A stretch of DNA of 64,000 nucleotides from the NCBI RefSeq assembly GCF_004362715.1, contig NZ_SNYC01000004.1:434001-498000 (forward strand). The letters run 5' to 3'. Shown here piece by piece: positions 1-8,114 of the stretch (position 1 is the first letter of the stretch; the number at the start of each line of letters is the position of its first letter). A program made the position numbers and the translations under genes. The notes under the pieces were generated by a model. It had not been told where the DNA came from. It worked only from the letters and a program-made list of their open reading frames with translations, and did no database searches. This DNA is from Pedobacter metabolipauper. GTDB taxonomy: Bacteria > Bacteroidota > Bacteroidia > Sphingobacteriales > Sphingobacteriaceae.

Positions 1-2267
1 ACAGATGGGGAATTGATAATAAAACACTGTTTTTTAACTGGAATCCTGAAAATAGTGAAAAGGACCAGCTTTATAAGATTACAGTCGATGCCGTTAAGCC
101 AGAAAAGACCGATGATAAATCGCTTGAAAAGGCAATGGGAACTACCTATACCTATACAAATGATGGTACGGTAGGTCTGTCAGAAAGATCCGGTGATATT
201 TATCTGTATTACATAAAGACGAAGAAAGAACAGCGCCTAACCAATACCGTTGAACGGGAAAGTAATGCACAATTTTTAAGCAATGGAAATGTTTCATACC
301 AGCGTGGAGATAACCTTTTTCTAATTGATCTGAAAACAAATGAAACAAAGCAGCTTACCAATTTTGTTAAAGGAAAAAGAGCAGGTGCTGCACCAGAAAG
401 ACCGAAAGTATCAGAACAAAATACCTGGTTAAAGAATGATCAGATGCAGATGTTCGATGTCCTTAAGAAAAGGGCCAGGCAGGGTGGTGGTCAAGGCGGC
501 GGACAGGGCGGTGGCTCAATGCGTTTTAACCGCTTCAATGCCGGCCCGCCAGAAAAGACCATAAAAGCAATCTACCTGGATGATAAATTTCTAAGTGCTT
601 TAGTCGTTAGCCCGGATGCACGGTTTATCACTTATAAACTGACCACATCGGCTGCTGGCGGACAAAACACCATCGTTCCCAGTTATGTAACGGCTTCAGG
701 CTATACAGAAGATATCCCGGGACGCGCAAAAGTAGGAGAACCCATGTCGGTGTCAGAAAGCTATGTGTATGACAATTTAAAAGATTCAGTATATAAAATC
801 CATACAGAACAAATTCCTGGAATTAAAGATCTGCCAGACTATGTAAAAGACTACCCAAAACAACTGGAAGAACGTAAGAAAAAGAATGAAGACAGATCCG
901 TAAATGTATCCGGCCCCTATTGGAACCAGACAGGTACATCTGCTGTTGTCTTTGTTGATGCAGCAGACAATAAAGATCTGTGGATACTAAAGCTGGATGC
1001 TGCAACTGGAAATTTGACCCTGGCAGACCGCCAACGGGATGAAGCCTGGATCGGTGGTCCGGGTATAGGCGGAAGGAGCTTTGGCTGGTTAGATAATAAC
1101 CAGATCTATTTTCAAAGCGAGGCCACCGGATATTCCCACCTGTATACCCTGAACTTAGCCACTGGTATTAAAAAGCAATTAACATCCGGAAACTGGGAAG
1201 TACAGCGGCTGCAGCTGTCAAAAGATAAAAAGACGTTTTATATTACCGCCAATAAGGAACATCCGGGTATAACCCATTTTTATTCCCTTCCTGTAAACGG
1301 AGGAACACTTCAGCAAATTACATCCATGAAAGGCGGAAACGAGATCACGCTTTCTCCGGATGAAAAATGGCTGGCCATTAATCATTCCTATATGGATAAA
1401 CCCTGGGAACTGTATATCCAGGCCAATAAACCGGGCGCTAAGGCCGTACAGGTTACCAATTCGACAAGTGCAGAATTTAATTCCTACAAATGGCGTCAGC
1501 CGGATCTGGTTTCTTTTAAGAACCGGTATGGAGCAGATGTCTATGCGCGGGTTTATCCGGCAGCTAAGCCACATCCCAACCGTCCGGCAGTTGTATTTGT
1601 ACATGGAGCAGGTTACCTGCAGAATGTTCACTATTGGTGGAGCCAGTATTCAAGAGAATACATGTTCAATAACCTCCTTGCAGACAATGGTTATACGGTG
1701 ATAGATATTGATTACACGGCCAGCTCAGGTTACGGCAGGAACCACCGTACAGGTATTTACAGGCATATGGGAGGGAAAGATCTGACCGATCAGGTTGATG
1801 GCGTGAAAATGCTGGTAGAGAAGTACAATGTAGATCCAAAACATGTAGGCCTGTATGGCGGGTCATACGGTGGCTTTATAACCCTGATGGCCTTGTTTAA
1901 TGAGCCGGATGTATTTGCCAGTGGTGCAGCACTCCGGTCGGTAACAGATTGGGCACACTACAATCATGGATATACAGCCAACATTTTAAATGAACCCTAT
2001 AATGATGAGATCGCCTATAAGCGCAGCTCCCCAATTTATTTTGCGGACGGCTTGAAAGGCAATTTACTCATGTGCCATGGAATGATAGATGTGAATGTCC
2101 ATTTTCAGGATATTGTCCGCTTGTCACAACGCTTTATTGAACTCGGAAAGAACAATTGGGAGCTTGCTGTTTATCCGGTTGAAGACCATGGTTTTGTTGA
2201 GCCATCCAGCTGGACCGATGAGTATAAGCGGATCTATAAACTGTTTGAAACCACACTGAAAAAATAA
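1..2267 (+). CDS. S9 family serine peptidase (DPP IV/prolyl oligopeptidase-like), 5' end missing
   Basis: The reading frame is open from the first bases of the window, so the true start lies upstream; an internal ATG at 135 is not the start. The visible part holds a WD/beta-propeller-like DPP IV N-terminal region followed by an alpha/beta-hydrolase domain. The catalytic triad is complete: Ser in GGSYGG (codon 1863-1865), Asp in MIDVN (codon 2088-2090), His in EDHGF (codon 2187-2189). Enzymes of this family cleave short peptides, often after Pro, and in Bacteroidota usually act in the periplasm; the signal peptide would be outside the window. A Gly/Gln run (GGGQGGGQGGG, codons near 483-515) sits inside the propeller region and probably forms a flexible loop. 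Substrate cannot be read from sequence. Confidence 0.93.
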   Translation, partial: RWGIDNKTLFFNWNPENSEKDQLYKITVDAVKPEKTDDKSLEKAMGTTYTYTNDGTVGLSERSGDIYLYYIKTKKEQRLTNTVERESNAQFLSNGNVSYQRGDNLFLIDLKTNETKQLTNFVKGKRAGAAPERPKVSEQNTWLKNDQMQMFDVLKKRARQGGGQGGGQGGGSMRFNRFNAGPPEKTIKAIYLDDKFLSALVVSPDARFITYKLTTSAAGGQNTIVPSYVTASGYTEDIPGRAKVGEPMSVSESYVYDNLKDSVYKIHTEQIPGIKDLPDYVKDYPKQLEERKKKNEDRSVNVSGPYWNQTGTSAVVFVDAADNKDLWILKLDAATGNLTLADRQRDEAWIGGPGIGGRSFGWLDNNQIYFQSEATGYSHLYTLNLATGIKKQLTSGNWEVQRLQLSKDKKTFYITANKEHPGITHFYSLPVNGGTLQQITSMKGGNEITLSPDEKWLAINHSYMDKPWELYIQANKPGAKAVQVTNSTSAEFNSYKWRQPDLVSFKNRYGADVYARVYPAAKPHPNRPAVVFVHGAGYLQNVHYWWSQYSREYMFNNLLADNGYTVIDIDYTASSGYGRNHRTGIYRHMGGKDLTDQVDGVKMLVEKYNVDPKHVGLYGGSYGGFITLMALFNEPDVFASGAALRSVTDWAHYNHGYTANILNEPYNDEIAYKRSSPIYFADGLKGNLLMCHGMIDVNVHFQDIVRLSQRFIELGKNNWELAVYPVEDHGFVEPSSWTDEYKRIYKLFETTLKK

Positions 2268-2312
2268 TAGATAAAAACTAATTATATCAAAAGATGTATA
2301 GTTTTTATCTAT
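2267..2312 (+). terminator. AT-rich hairpin after the S9 peptidase
   Basis: A perfect 14-bp inverted repeat (ATAGATAAAAACTA at 2267-2280 and its complement at 2299-2312) with an 18-nt loop starts at the stop codon. The right arm carries the T-run. A terminator is likely, though the stem is AT-rich. Confidence 0.5.
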
Positions 2313-2353
2313 AGGTCTATCAATATTAAGTATGCTGTATATCCTGAATTTGG

Positions 2354-2384
2354 TTGCTTTTAAAGCACTATAGCTTTATCTTTG
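2354..2384 (+). promoter_or_regulatory. ahpC promoter (Bacteroidota type)
   Basis: TATCTTTG at 2377-2384 matches the Bacteroidota -7 consensus TAnnTTTG. A TTG lies 20 bp upstream, where the -33 TTTG element is expected. Transcription would start near 2388, about 17 nt before the ATG at 2405, which rules out a longer TTG-initiated frame from 2354. Confidence 0.65.
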
Positions 2385-2404
2385 CGCAACGAAAAAATAA
2401 TTAT

Positions 2405-2950
2405 ATGATAAACATAGGTCAACAATTTCCATCATTTACGAAAACAGCTGTTGTAAGCATTGAAAAAGGTAAAGAATTCGAAACTTTAACTTCAGATTCT
2501 TTAATTAACGATAACAACCAATGGACCTGCATGTTCTGGTGGCCAAAAGATTTTACTTTTGTATGCCCAACTGAGATTGCAGAATTCAACAGCAATTATA
2601 GCGAGTTCCGTGACCGTGATACTACTTTAATCGGTGCTTCTACAGATTCAGAAAACGTTCACCTGGCGTGGAGACACAATCACGATGATTTACGTGGTTT
2701 AAAATTTCCAATGCTTGCAGATACGTCTAAATCCTTAGCAGAAGAACTTGACATTTTAGAGCCAAACGAAAAAATCGCTTACCGTGCTACTTTCATCATC
2801 GATCCTCAGGGAATCGTTCGCTGGGCAAGTGTTAACGATCTAAGTGTAGGCCGTAACGTTAAAGAAGTTTTAAGAGTACTTGATGCTTTACAAACAGATG
2901 AACTTTGTCCTTGTAACTGGGAAAAAGGTGAAGCAACTTTAACGGTATAA
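2405..2950 (+). CDS. ahpC: AhpC-type 2-Cys peroxiredoxin (alkyl hydroperoxide reductase C)
   Basis: A 181-residue thioredoxin-fold peroxidase that reduces hydrogen peroxide and organic hydroperoxides in the cytosol. The peroxidatic Cys54 lies in FVCPTE. The C-terminal tail has a Cys168-Pro-Cys170 pair (ELCPCNWEKG), the arrangement known from Mycobacterium AhpC (C61, C174, C176), which is recycled by AhpD rather than AhpF. The neighbour at 3025 is an AhpD-type protein, which fits. The start at 2405 is preferred because the TATCTTTG promoter at 2377-2384 lies downstream of the more 5' TTG. A terminator follows directly. Confidence 0.93.
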   Translation: MINIGQQFPSFTKTAVVSIEKGKEFETLTSDSLINDNNQWTCMFWWPKDFTFVCPTEIAEFNSNYSEFRDRDTTLIGASTDSENVHLAWRHNHDDLRGLKFPMLADTSKSLAEELDILEPNEKIAYRATFIIDPQGIVRWASVNDLSVGRNVKEVLRVLDALQTDELCPCNWEKGEATLTV

Positions 2951-2970
2951 TTTTACTGTTTTAATTATAT

Positions 2971-3006
2971 AATCCCTGTAAATGCATTTTTGCAGGGATT
3001 TTTTAT
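2971..3006 (+). terminator. rho-independent terminator between ahpC and ahpD
   Basis: AATCCCTGTAAA (2971-2982) pairs with TTTGCAGGGATT (2989-3000) with one wobble, followed by a T-run. It lies only 19 bp upstream of ahpD and would reduce ahpD expression relative to ahpC unless read through. Confidence 0.8.
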
Positions 3007-3024
3007 ACCCCAAAAAAAGATATC

Positions 3025-3609
3025 ATGAGCGAAATTACAGAAACAATTCAAGAATTACTGGCAACAGTTGGCCTTGATGCAGATTATAGAAATGAGAGTT
3101 TATATTTGCTGGAAAAAGGAAACTCCAGATACGTACGTGACCTTAAACTAAACTTTACCAGTACATTTACCTCGTCTCATTTAACGGAAAAAGAATGTGC
3201 GCTGGTTGCTTTGAGCATTGCCGTAAACAACAGCAATAAAGTGCTGATCGAATTCTTCGAAAAGCTGGCCTTATCTAAGGAAGCAACCGCTTCAGAAATT
3301 GCAGAAGCAGTTGGCTGCGCATCACTGCTTGCACTTAACAATGTATTTTACAGGTTCCGTCATTTTACAGGAAAAGAGAAATACACTCAAATCCCTGCCC
3401 GTGTACGCATGCAGATCATGAGCAGCCCTGTAACATCAAAAGAGTTCTTTGAGTTGATGAGCATCGCTGTATCGGCCGTAAACGGATGCGAAATGTGCGT
3501 AAATGCACATGAGAATTCTATCCTGGGTCTTGGAGCTACAGAAGAGCGTATTTTTGATGCAGTACGCATTGCATCAATCGTGACCTCCGCAGGAAAAGTG
3601 ATTTACTAA
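3025..3609 (+). CDS. ahpD: AhpD-type carboxymuconolactone-decarboxylase-fold alkylhydroperoxidase
   Basis: A 194-residue all-helical protein of the CMD/AhpD family. The redox motif Cys155-x2-Cys158-x3-His162 (GCEMCVNAH) matches the catalytic C-x2-C-x3-H of AhpD. In mycobacteria AhpD passes electrons from dihydrolipoamide (SucB/Lpd) to AhpC; that role here is inferred from the motif and from adjacency to an AhpC with the C-x-C tail. No convincing separate promoter is visible in the 19 bp after the ahpC terminator, so expression probably depends on read-through. Confidence 0.9.
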   Translation: MSEITETIQELLATVGLDADYRNESLYLLEKGNSRYVRDLKLNFTSTFTSSHLTEKECALVALSIAVNNSNKVLIEFFEKLALSKEATASEIAEAVGCASLLALNNVFYRFRHFTGKEKYTQIPARVRMQIMSSPVTSKEFFELMSIAVSAVNGCEMCVNAHENSILGLGATEERIFDAVRIASIVTSAGKVIY

Positions 3610-3667
3610 TATTCCGTCACTGCAGAACCCTATAAACTTTGGAATTCGTTATTCCTTAAGGATATAA

Positions 3668-3715
3668 ATCAACAGAAAGAGCCTGCATCATAATGATCAG
3701 GCTCTTTCTGTTGAT
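3668..3715. terminator. Bidirectional hairpin between ahpD and ppc
   Basis: A perfect 18-bp stem (ATCAACAGAAAGAGCCTG at 3668-3685 and its complement at 3698-3715) whose loop folds further (ATCAT-A-ATGAT). It separates two convergent genes. There is no long T-run after the stem on the plus strand, but the arm contains CTCTTTCTG. Confidence 0.7.
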
Positions 3716-3735
3716 AGTCAATCGCAACCGTTTAA

Positions 3736-6324
3736 CTAAGCTAAGTTCCGGCCGGCGTTCACAATGCCATAGACCGTTCTTATCGCGAGTTTTTCGTACG
3801 ATTGTTTCTCTTCATCCGTAATTTCGTTCTGAAGCTGTTCTAATGCATAATGCTGGATCAGTACCAAAGGCAATACGATCTTCTCTCTAACGGCAATTGA
3901 GCGCTTTTCTACAGGATAATTCTCCATTAAGGTCTCATGGCCTGCCAGCTTTAACAGCATTTTCTTAGAAAGTTCAAATTCATCATATAAGATCTTCCAG
4001 AACTGCCCGTATTCCTGATCGTTGATGAAATGCGCGGTAACTGCGAAATCAGCTTTGCTCATAGACATCATGCAGTTATCTATGATCGTTTTGAAATACC
4101 CGGATTCCTGGTAGGTTTTAACCACCTTATCCCAGTTGCCGTTCTTGTCCTGGGTGTTCAGGGCCGTTCCAACGCCGTAAAAGCCGGGGATATTTTGTTT
4201 CAGCTGACTCCAGGCCGTTACAAAGCTAATTGCTCTCAGATCTTCTAATTTTAAAGCTTCTCCGGAATTTCTTTTAACCGGCCTGCTGCTGATGGTAATT
4301 TTAGAAAGCAGGGTAAGCGGAGAAAACTTCTCTAAATAACTTAAAAACAGCGGATGTTTTCTAAGGGCAACAAAAGAATTGTAGCTTTCTTCGGCCATCA
4401 AATCCAGAATATTTTTGTGGACCGGATCAAGCAAAATGTTGTGTTTTTCTTTAATACCGGCAGAGATCCCTGCATTGATCAATTGCTCAATATTAAATTC
4501 AGCACTGTCAATCGATCCATACTGAGAACTTATCGTTTGTCCCTGAATGGTTAGCTGGATATTCTTATTGGCAATTTCCTTACCCATAGAAGCGTAAAAA
4601 CGATGTGTCTTACCACCGCCCCTTGAAGGCGGGCCACCACGTCCATCAAAAAAGGCGAGCTGAATGTTGTGCGCATCAGAGGTTTCAGTTAACGCAACCT
4701 TCGCATTAAAGATAGACCAGTTCGCCATTAAATAGCCGCCATCTTTAGTGCTGTCTGAGAAACCAAGCATGATGTCTTGTTTATTGCCACGGCTTTCCAG
4801 GTGCTTTTTATAAAAAGGATGATTGTAAAGCGTATCCATGATCTTAGAAGCGCCGGCAAGATCATGTACCGTTTCAAACAACGGAACAAAATCGATAGAA
4901 AGGTTATCTTCCTCCCAGCCGTTCCATAAGAAAAGTTCAATCAGCTGAAGAATATCACTAGCCTGCTGGCAATTGCTGATAATGAAACGGTGACAGGCCA
5001 GTTCACCATTGCTTTGCTGCATCTGTTTAATCTCGGCAATGGTTTGCAGCGTATCTTCCGTTAGCGGGTCAGCAGGATCACTGTAAATTACTTTGGCACT
5101 TTTGAAAGATAGGGTATTGATCTTTTCTTCCTCAGACAAGTCTTCATAATTCTCAGGAAATAAAGAAATGATCGGTTTACTCTGTCTGCAGTACGCATGA
5201 ACATCTCTTAATACACGGCTGTCTTGTCTGATGTCCAGCGAAGCAAAATGACAGCCATAAAGGTTTATCTTCCGGATCAGGTCAGACGCAAGGTCAGAAA
5301 ACAAACCGTCGTGATTGTCAATCAGCGTCTTTTTTATGGTGTTGAGCTGCTCAACCAGTGCCTCGCAGATATTTTCCATTTCAATGTTCGGGTCAAAAGC
5401 ATTTTTGTAAAGCACATCCTGTACAATCGCAATTGGATCTTCAACCCCTCTAAATGTAATCCGGCGTTTAAGGTTCCTAAAATCTCTGTAATAACACCTG
5501 AACAGGATCTGACGCAGCATCTTGGAAACCTGGATGGTAGATTCCGCATGTACATTTGGATTCCCGTCACGGTCACCACCCGGCCAAAAGCCAAGTTCAA
5601 TGATCTTTCTGGATTCCAGGTTGTAGTCATTTAAGCTTCTGTCAACCTCAGACTGGATGTTTGCAGCAGCAAAGTAAAATACATTTTCAAGATACCAGGC
5701 TAAACTTAGCGCTTCATCAACAGGCGTTGGCGATTTCTTGTTAAAAAATGGCGTTTTCCCCAATTGCTGAAGCAGCAAATGGATGGTAGAAATATCATTG
5801 ATCCGGATCGCTGCGGTCAGGTCTGTAATGATCGACAAAACACTGCCGGGATAAAACTGGGTAGGGTGGGCGGTAAGTACCAAACGCAGTGAAAAGTCTT
5901 CGATCAGTTTTTCGATCTTTGTATTCAACTCCGGATTATCGACCCCTTTTTTAAGATAAGACAACAACGCATTGTGTTCATCAGCAGCGTTTAATTTATT
6001 GAAAGAAGCATCCTCAACAGCATCAAACAAAACCACCTGGCGCTCAATATATTGAATAAATCTAAAAAGAAGATCGATGATGTCCTTATTCGAATTGTTT
6101 TGGGTGTATTTCTTAAAAAAGGCATTAATGATGTGGTTGGGTGTATCCTGATTGTGTACACCATCCTCACAGTACTTAATAAATAATGGCAATAGTGTAC
6201 CAGTGTCCTTTATTTTATAAAAAGGGAGGGTAAGAAAAAGACTGTTATACAGCTCAAATCTTGAGACCACCTCGTTATTAAATATGGATTCTCTCTGTCC
6301 TTTTGCGCGTAGTTTCTGCATCAT
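3736..6324 (-). CDS. ppc: Phosphoenolpyruvate carboxylase
   Basis: An 862-residue cytosolic enzyme that carboxylates PEP with bicarbonate to oxaloacetate, refilling the TCA cycle. Family motifs occur in the expected order: LTAHPTQ near residue 152 with the catalytic His, GFWPGGDRDGNPNV, MLGFSDSTKDGGYLMANW, and FFDGRGGPPSRGGG. Length is close to the roughly 880-930 residues usual for bacterial PEPC. The C-terminus reads YGIVNAGRNLA, diverging from the usual ...AAGMRNTG ending. It is transcribed alone, convergent with ahpD. Confidence 0.95.
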   Translation of the reverse strand: MMQKLRAKGQRESIFNNEVVSRFELYNSLFLTLPFYKIKDTGTLLPLFIKYCEDGVHNQDTPNHIINAFFKKYTQNNSNKDIIDLLFRFIQYIERQVVLFDAVEDASFNKLNAADEHNALLSYLKKGVDNPELNTKIEKLIEDFSLRLVLTAHPTQFYPGSVLSIITDLTAAIRINDISTIHLLLQQLGKTPFFNKKSPTPVDEALSLAWYLENVFYFAAANIQSEVDRSLNDYNLESRKIIELGFWPGGDRDGNPNVHAESTIQVSKMLRQILFRCYYRDFRNLKRRITFRGVEDPIAIVQDVLYKNAFDPNIEMENICEALVEQLNTIKKTLIDNHDGLFSDLASDLIRKINLYGCHFASLDIRQDSRVLRDVHAYCRQSKPIISLFPENYEDLSEEEKINTLSFKSAKVIYSDPADPLTEDTLQTIAEIKQMQQSNGELACHRFIISNCQQASDILQLIELFLWNGWEEDNLSIDFVPLFETVHDLAGASKIMDTLYNHPFYKKHLESRGNKQDIMLGFSDSTKDGGYLMANWSIFNAKVALTETSDAHNIQLAFFDGRGGPPSRGGGKTHRFYASMGKEIANKNIQLTIQGQTISSQYGSIDSAEFNIEQLINAGISAGIKEKHNILLDPVHKNILDLMAEESYNSFVALRKHPLFLSYLEKFSPLTLLSKITISSRPVKRNSGEALKLEDLRAISFVTAWSQLKQNIPGFYGVGTALNTQDKNGNWDKVVKTYQESGYFKTIIDNCMMSMSKADFAVTAHFINDQEYGQFWKILYDEFELSKKMLLKLAGHETLMENYPVEKRSIAVREKIVLPLVLIQHYALEQLQNEITDEEKQSYEKLAIRTVYGIVNAGRNLA

Positions 6325-6399
6325 ATTTAAAGGGTATTTTTTCGCGCTTAAGCTACCAAAAAGGATTTAAAAAAAAGACACCCGTCTTTTATTAATTTT

Positions 6400-6431
6400 T
6401 TTGATTTTTTTACAAAAAAATTCTATCTTAG
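6400..6431 (+). promoter_or_regulatory. Promoter with -33 and -7 elements pointing into an apparently gene-free gap
   Basis: TTTG at 6400-6403 and TATCTTAG at 6424-6431 are separated by exactly 20 bp, matching the Bacteroidota TTTG-N19-21-TAnnTTTG layout with one mismatch. The same TATCTTAG occurs upstream of terC. It points to the right, away from ppc and towards the convergent efflux operon end, so no known gene uses it. Confidence 0.5.
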
Positions 6432-6464
6432 TTCCATAGAGGTTAAACAAATCCTTTTAAACTT

Positions 6465-6515
6465 ATGTGCGGATTTGAGTGCGGAAACGCAATAAATCAG
6501 GCAATTAATTGTTAA
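6465..6515 (+). CDS. Possible 16-residue Cys-rich peptide
   Basis: ATG to TAA encodes MCGFECGNAINQAINC, with three cysteines. It lies about 30 nt after the predicted transcription start. A frame this short arises easily by chance, and the hairpins at 6448-6477 and 6480-6491 overlap it, so the RNA itself may be the product. Confidence 0.2.
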   Translation: MCGFECGNAINQAINC

Positions 6516-6527
6516 TTTTTTGGGACG

Positions 6528-6560
6528 AAAAAGCCGGTTAGAATTCTAACCGGCTTTTTT
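6528..6560. terminator. Perfect palindromic bidirectional terminator
   Basis: A 32-bp perfect palindrome made of five A, GCCGGTTA, GAATTC, TAACCGGC and T-run. It ends the efflux operon on the minus strand, 3 bp beyond the stop of the MFS gene, and the candidate transcript on the plus strand. Confidence 0.85.
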
Positions 6561-6562
6561 GT

Positions 6563-8110
6563 TTAATGCAGGTCCGCCGGGACCTGAACATTCTTCTTAA
6601 ATTTTTGAAGATATAGTAATGGGATGGAGCACAACAGGATCAGTCCTGCTACCCAGTAAGCATCACTGTAGGTTAACAATAACGATTGTTTGGTCACCGT
6701 TCCTTCAATGGCTTTGGTCGCCAATATCTTTGCATCCAGGTAGGAGTAGCCTTTAGACATGAAATTCTTGATAAATGCATTAAAGCGTTCCGTAAATGCC
6801 GGATTGTACTCGTTGATGTTTACCAGCAGGCTGCTGCGGTGAAAACCCTGACGAACATGGATCAGCGTGGTTAAGGCCGCAATACCAAATGATCCGCCCA
6901 GCTGACGCATCATATTGTTTAAGCCAGAACCCTGGCCAATCTCAGCACCTTTTAAGTCTTGAATGGCCAGTGTGGTTAGCGGAACAAACAATAAAGCCAT
7001 ACCAACTCCTCTAATCATCAATGGCATGAAGAAATCATCTCTTCCGGATTGTAGTGTTGAGTTGCTCAACATGGTACAAAACACAAAGAATAAGAACATG
7101 CCTATGGTTGCCATAAACTGGGCAGGAATATTTTTCTTCAGCATAATCCCTATAAATGGCATCATCACAATGGTACATAATCCTCCCGGAAACAAGAGTT
7201 CCCCCGTTTGAAGCGCTGAAAATCCAAGCAGGTTCTGACAAAATATAGGGAATACGAATACAGAACCATACAAACCAAATCCTAAAATAAACGAAGTGAA
7301 CATACCGACAGAAAAACTCCGGTGTCTCATGATCTTAAAGTTTACGATGGGATGGTCTGTACTCATTTCTCTCCAGATAAATAACAGCAAACCCAGAACA
7401 GATGCTACTGCCAAAGCAGTGATGTAAGGTGTAGCAAACCAGTCTTCGCTTTCTCCTTTTTCCAGTAAGGTCTGCAAACTTCCAACAGCGATCGCCAGTA
7501 AAGCAATACCCCACCAGTCTACCGGCATCCCTTTTCCATCTTTTGGCGTCTCCTTAACAAACATATACGTACAGTAGGCCGCGAGGATCCCGACGGGAAT
7601 ATTCACATAGAATATCAAAGGCCATGAACTGATCTCCAGCAGATAACCGCCAATTGTTGGTCCAACCGTGGGGCCAACTACAGCACCCAGGCCAAACAAA
7701 GCGGTGGCAATACCTACATCTTCACGTGGCCAGGTTTCTATTAAGATGGCCTGTGCCGTTGAGATCAATCCGCCACCGGCCAATCCCTGCAGAATCCTGA
7801 ATGCGATCAGTTCTTCCAAATTGGTTGCATTACCACATAAAAAAGAGGCAATGGTAAACAGAACGATAGAGAAGAGAAAATAGTTTTTTCGTCCAAAACG
7901 ACTCCCCAGCCAGCCAGACATGGGCAGGATGATCACATTGGCAACCGCATAACCGGTAGATAGCCAGGCCACATCCTCCAGGGTTGCACCTAAGTTACCT
8001 TGTATCTGGGGTATGGCAACGTTTACAATCGTGGTATCAATCAACTCCAGTAAAGAAGCTGTGATCACTGTAAACGTGATTACCCACTTTTTTAAACCTT
8101 TCTCGGCCAT
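6563..8110 (-). CDS. emrB: DHA2-family MFS multidrug efflux pump, EmrB/QacA type
   Basis: A 515-residue inner-membrane proton antiporter with about 14 hydrophobic segments. Motif D1 is seen as LIDTTIVNVAIP near residue 23, the loop 2-3 motif as GSRFGRK, and antiporter motif C as GAVVGPTVGPTIGG. EmrB proteins pair with an HlyD-type adaptor and a TolC channel, and both genes lie just upstream in the same operon (4 bp from the adaptor gene). Likely exports hydrophobic toxic compounds; the substrate is unknown. Confidence 0.93.
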   Translation of the reverse strand: MAEKGLKKWVITFTVITASLLELIDTTIVNVAIPQIQGNLGATLEDVAWLSTGYAVANVIILPMSGWLGSRFGRKNYFLFSIVLFTIASFLCGNATNLEELIAFRILQGLAGGGLISTAQAILIETWPREDVGIATALFGLGAVVGPTVGPTIGGYLLEISSWPLIFYVNIPVGILAAYCTYMFVKETPKDGKGMPVDWWGIALLAIAVGSLQTLLEKGESEDWFATPYITALAVASVLGLLLFIWREMSTDHPIVNFKIMRHRSFSVGMFTSFILGFGLYGSVFVFPIFCQNLLGFSALQTGELLFPGGLCTIVMMPFIGIMLKKNIPAQFMATIGMFLFFVFCTMLSNSTLQSGRDDFFMPLMIRGVGMALLFVPLTTLAIQDLKGAEIGQGSGLNNMMRQLGGSFGIAALTTLIHVRQGFHRSSLLVNINEYNPAFTERFNAFIKNFMSKGYSYLDAKILATKAIEGTVTKQSLLLTYSDAYWVAGLILLCSIPLLYLQKFKKNVQVPADLH

Positions 8111-8114
8111 TTTT

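Larger units (their letters stand above)
6436..6560 (+). ncRNA. Candidate small RNA (about 125 nt) ending at a strong terminator
   Basis: The stretch begins just after the promoter at 6400-6431 and ends at the palindromic terminator 6528-6560. It can form CAAATCC/GGATTTG (6448-6454 with 6471-6477) and a short TGCG-GAAA-CGCA hairpin with a GNRA-type loop (6480-6491). A 16-codon frame lies inside it. No RNA family was recognised; the call rests on the promoter-structure-terminator layout. Confidence 0.35.

Noticed and set aside
1218-1631. Minus-strand frame opposite the S9 peptidase, and many similar frames opposite ppc, polA, aspS and the kinases
   Set aside because: They lie wholly within well-supported genes on the other strand or frame, show no domain signature, no promoter and no coding bias of their own.
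2354-2404. N-terminal extension of ahpC
   Set aside because: The TTG start lies upstream of the TATCTTTG promoter and the extra residues are not part of the peroxiredoxin fold.
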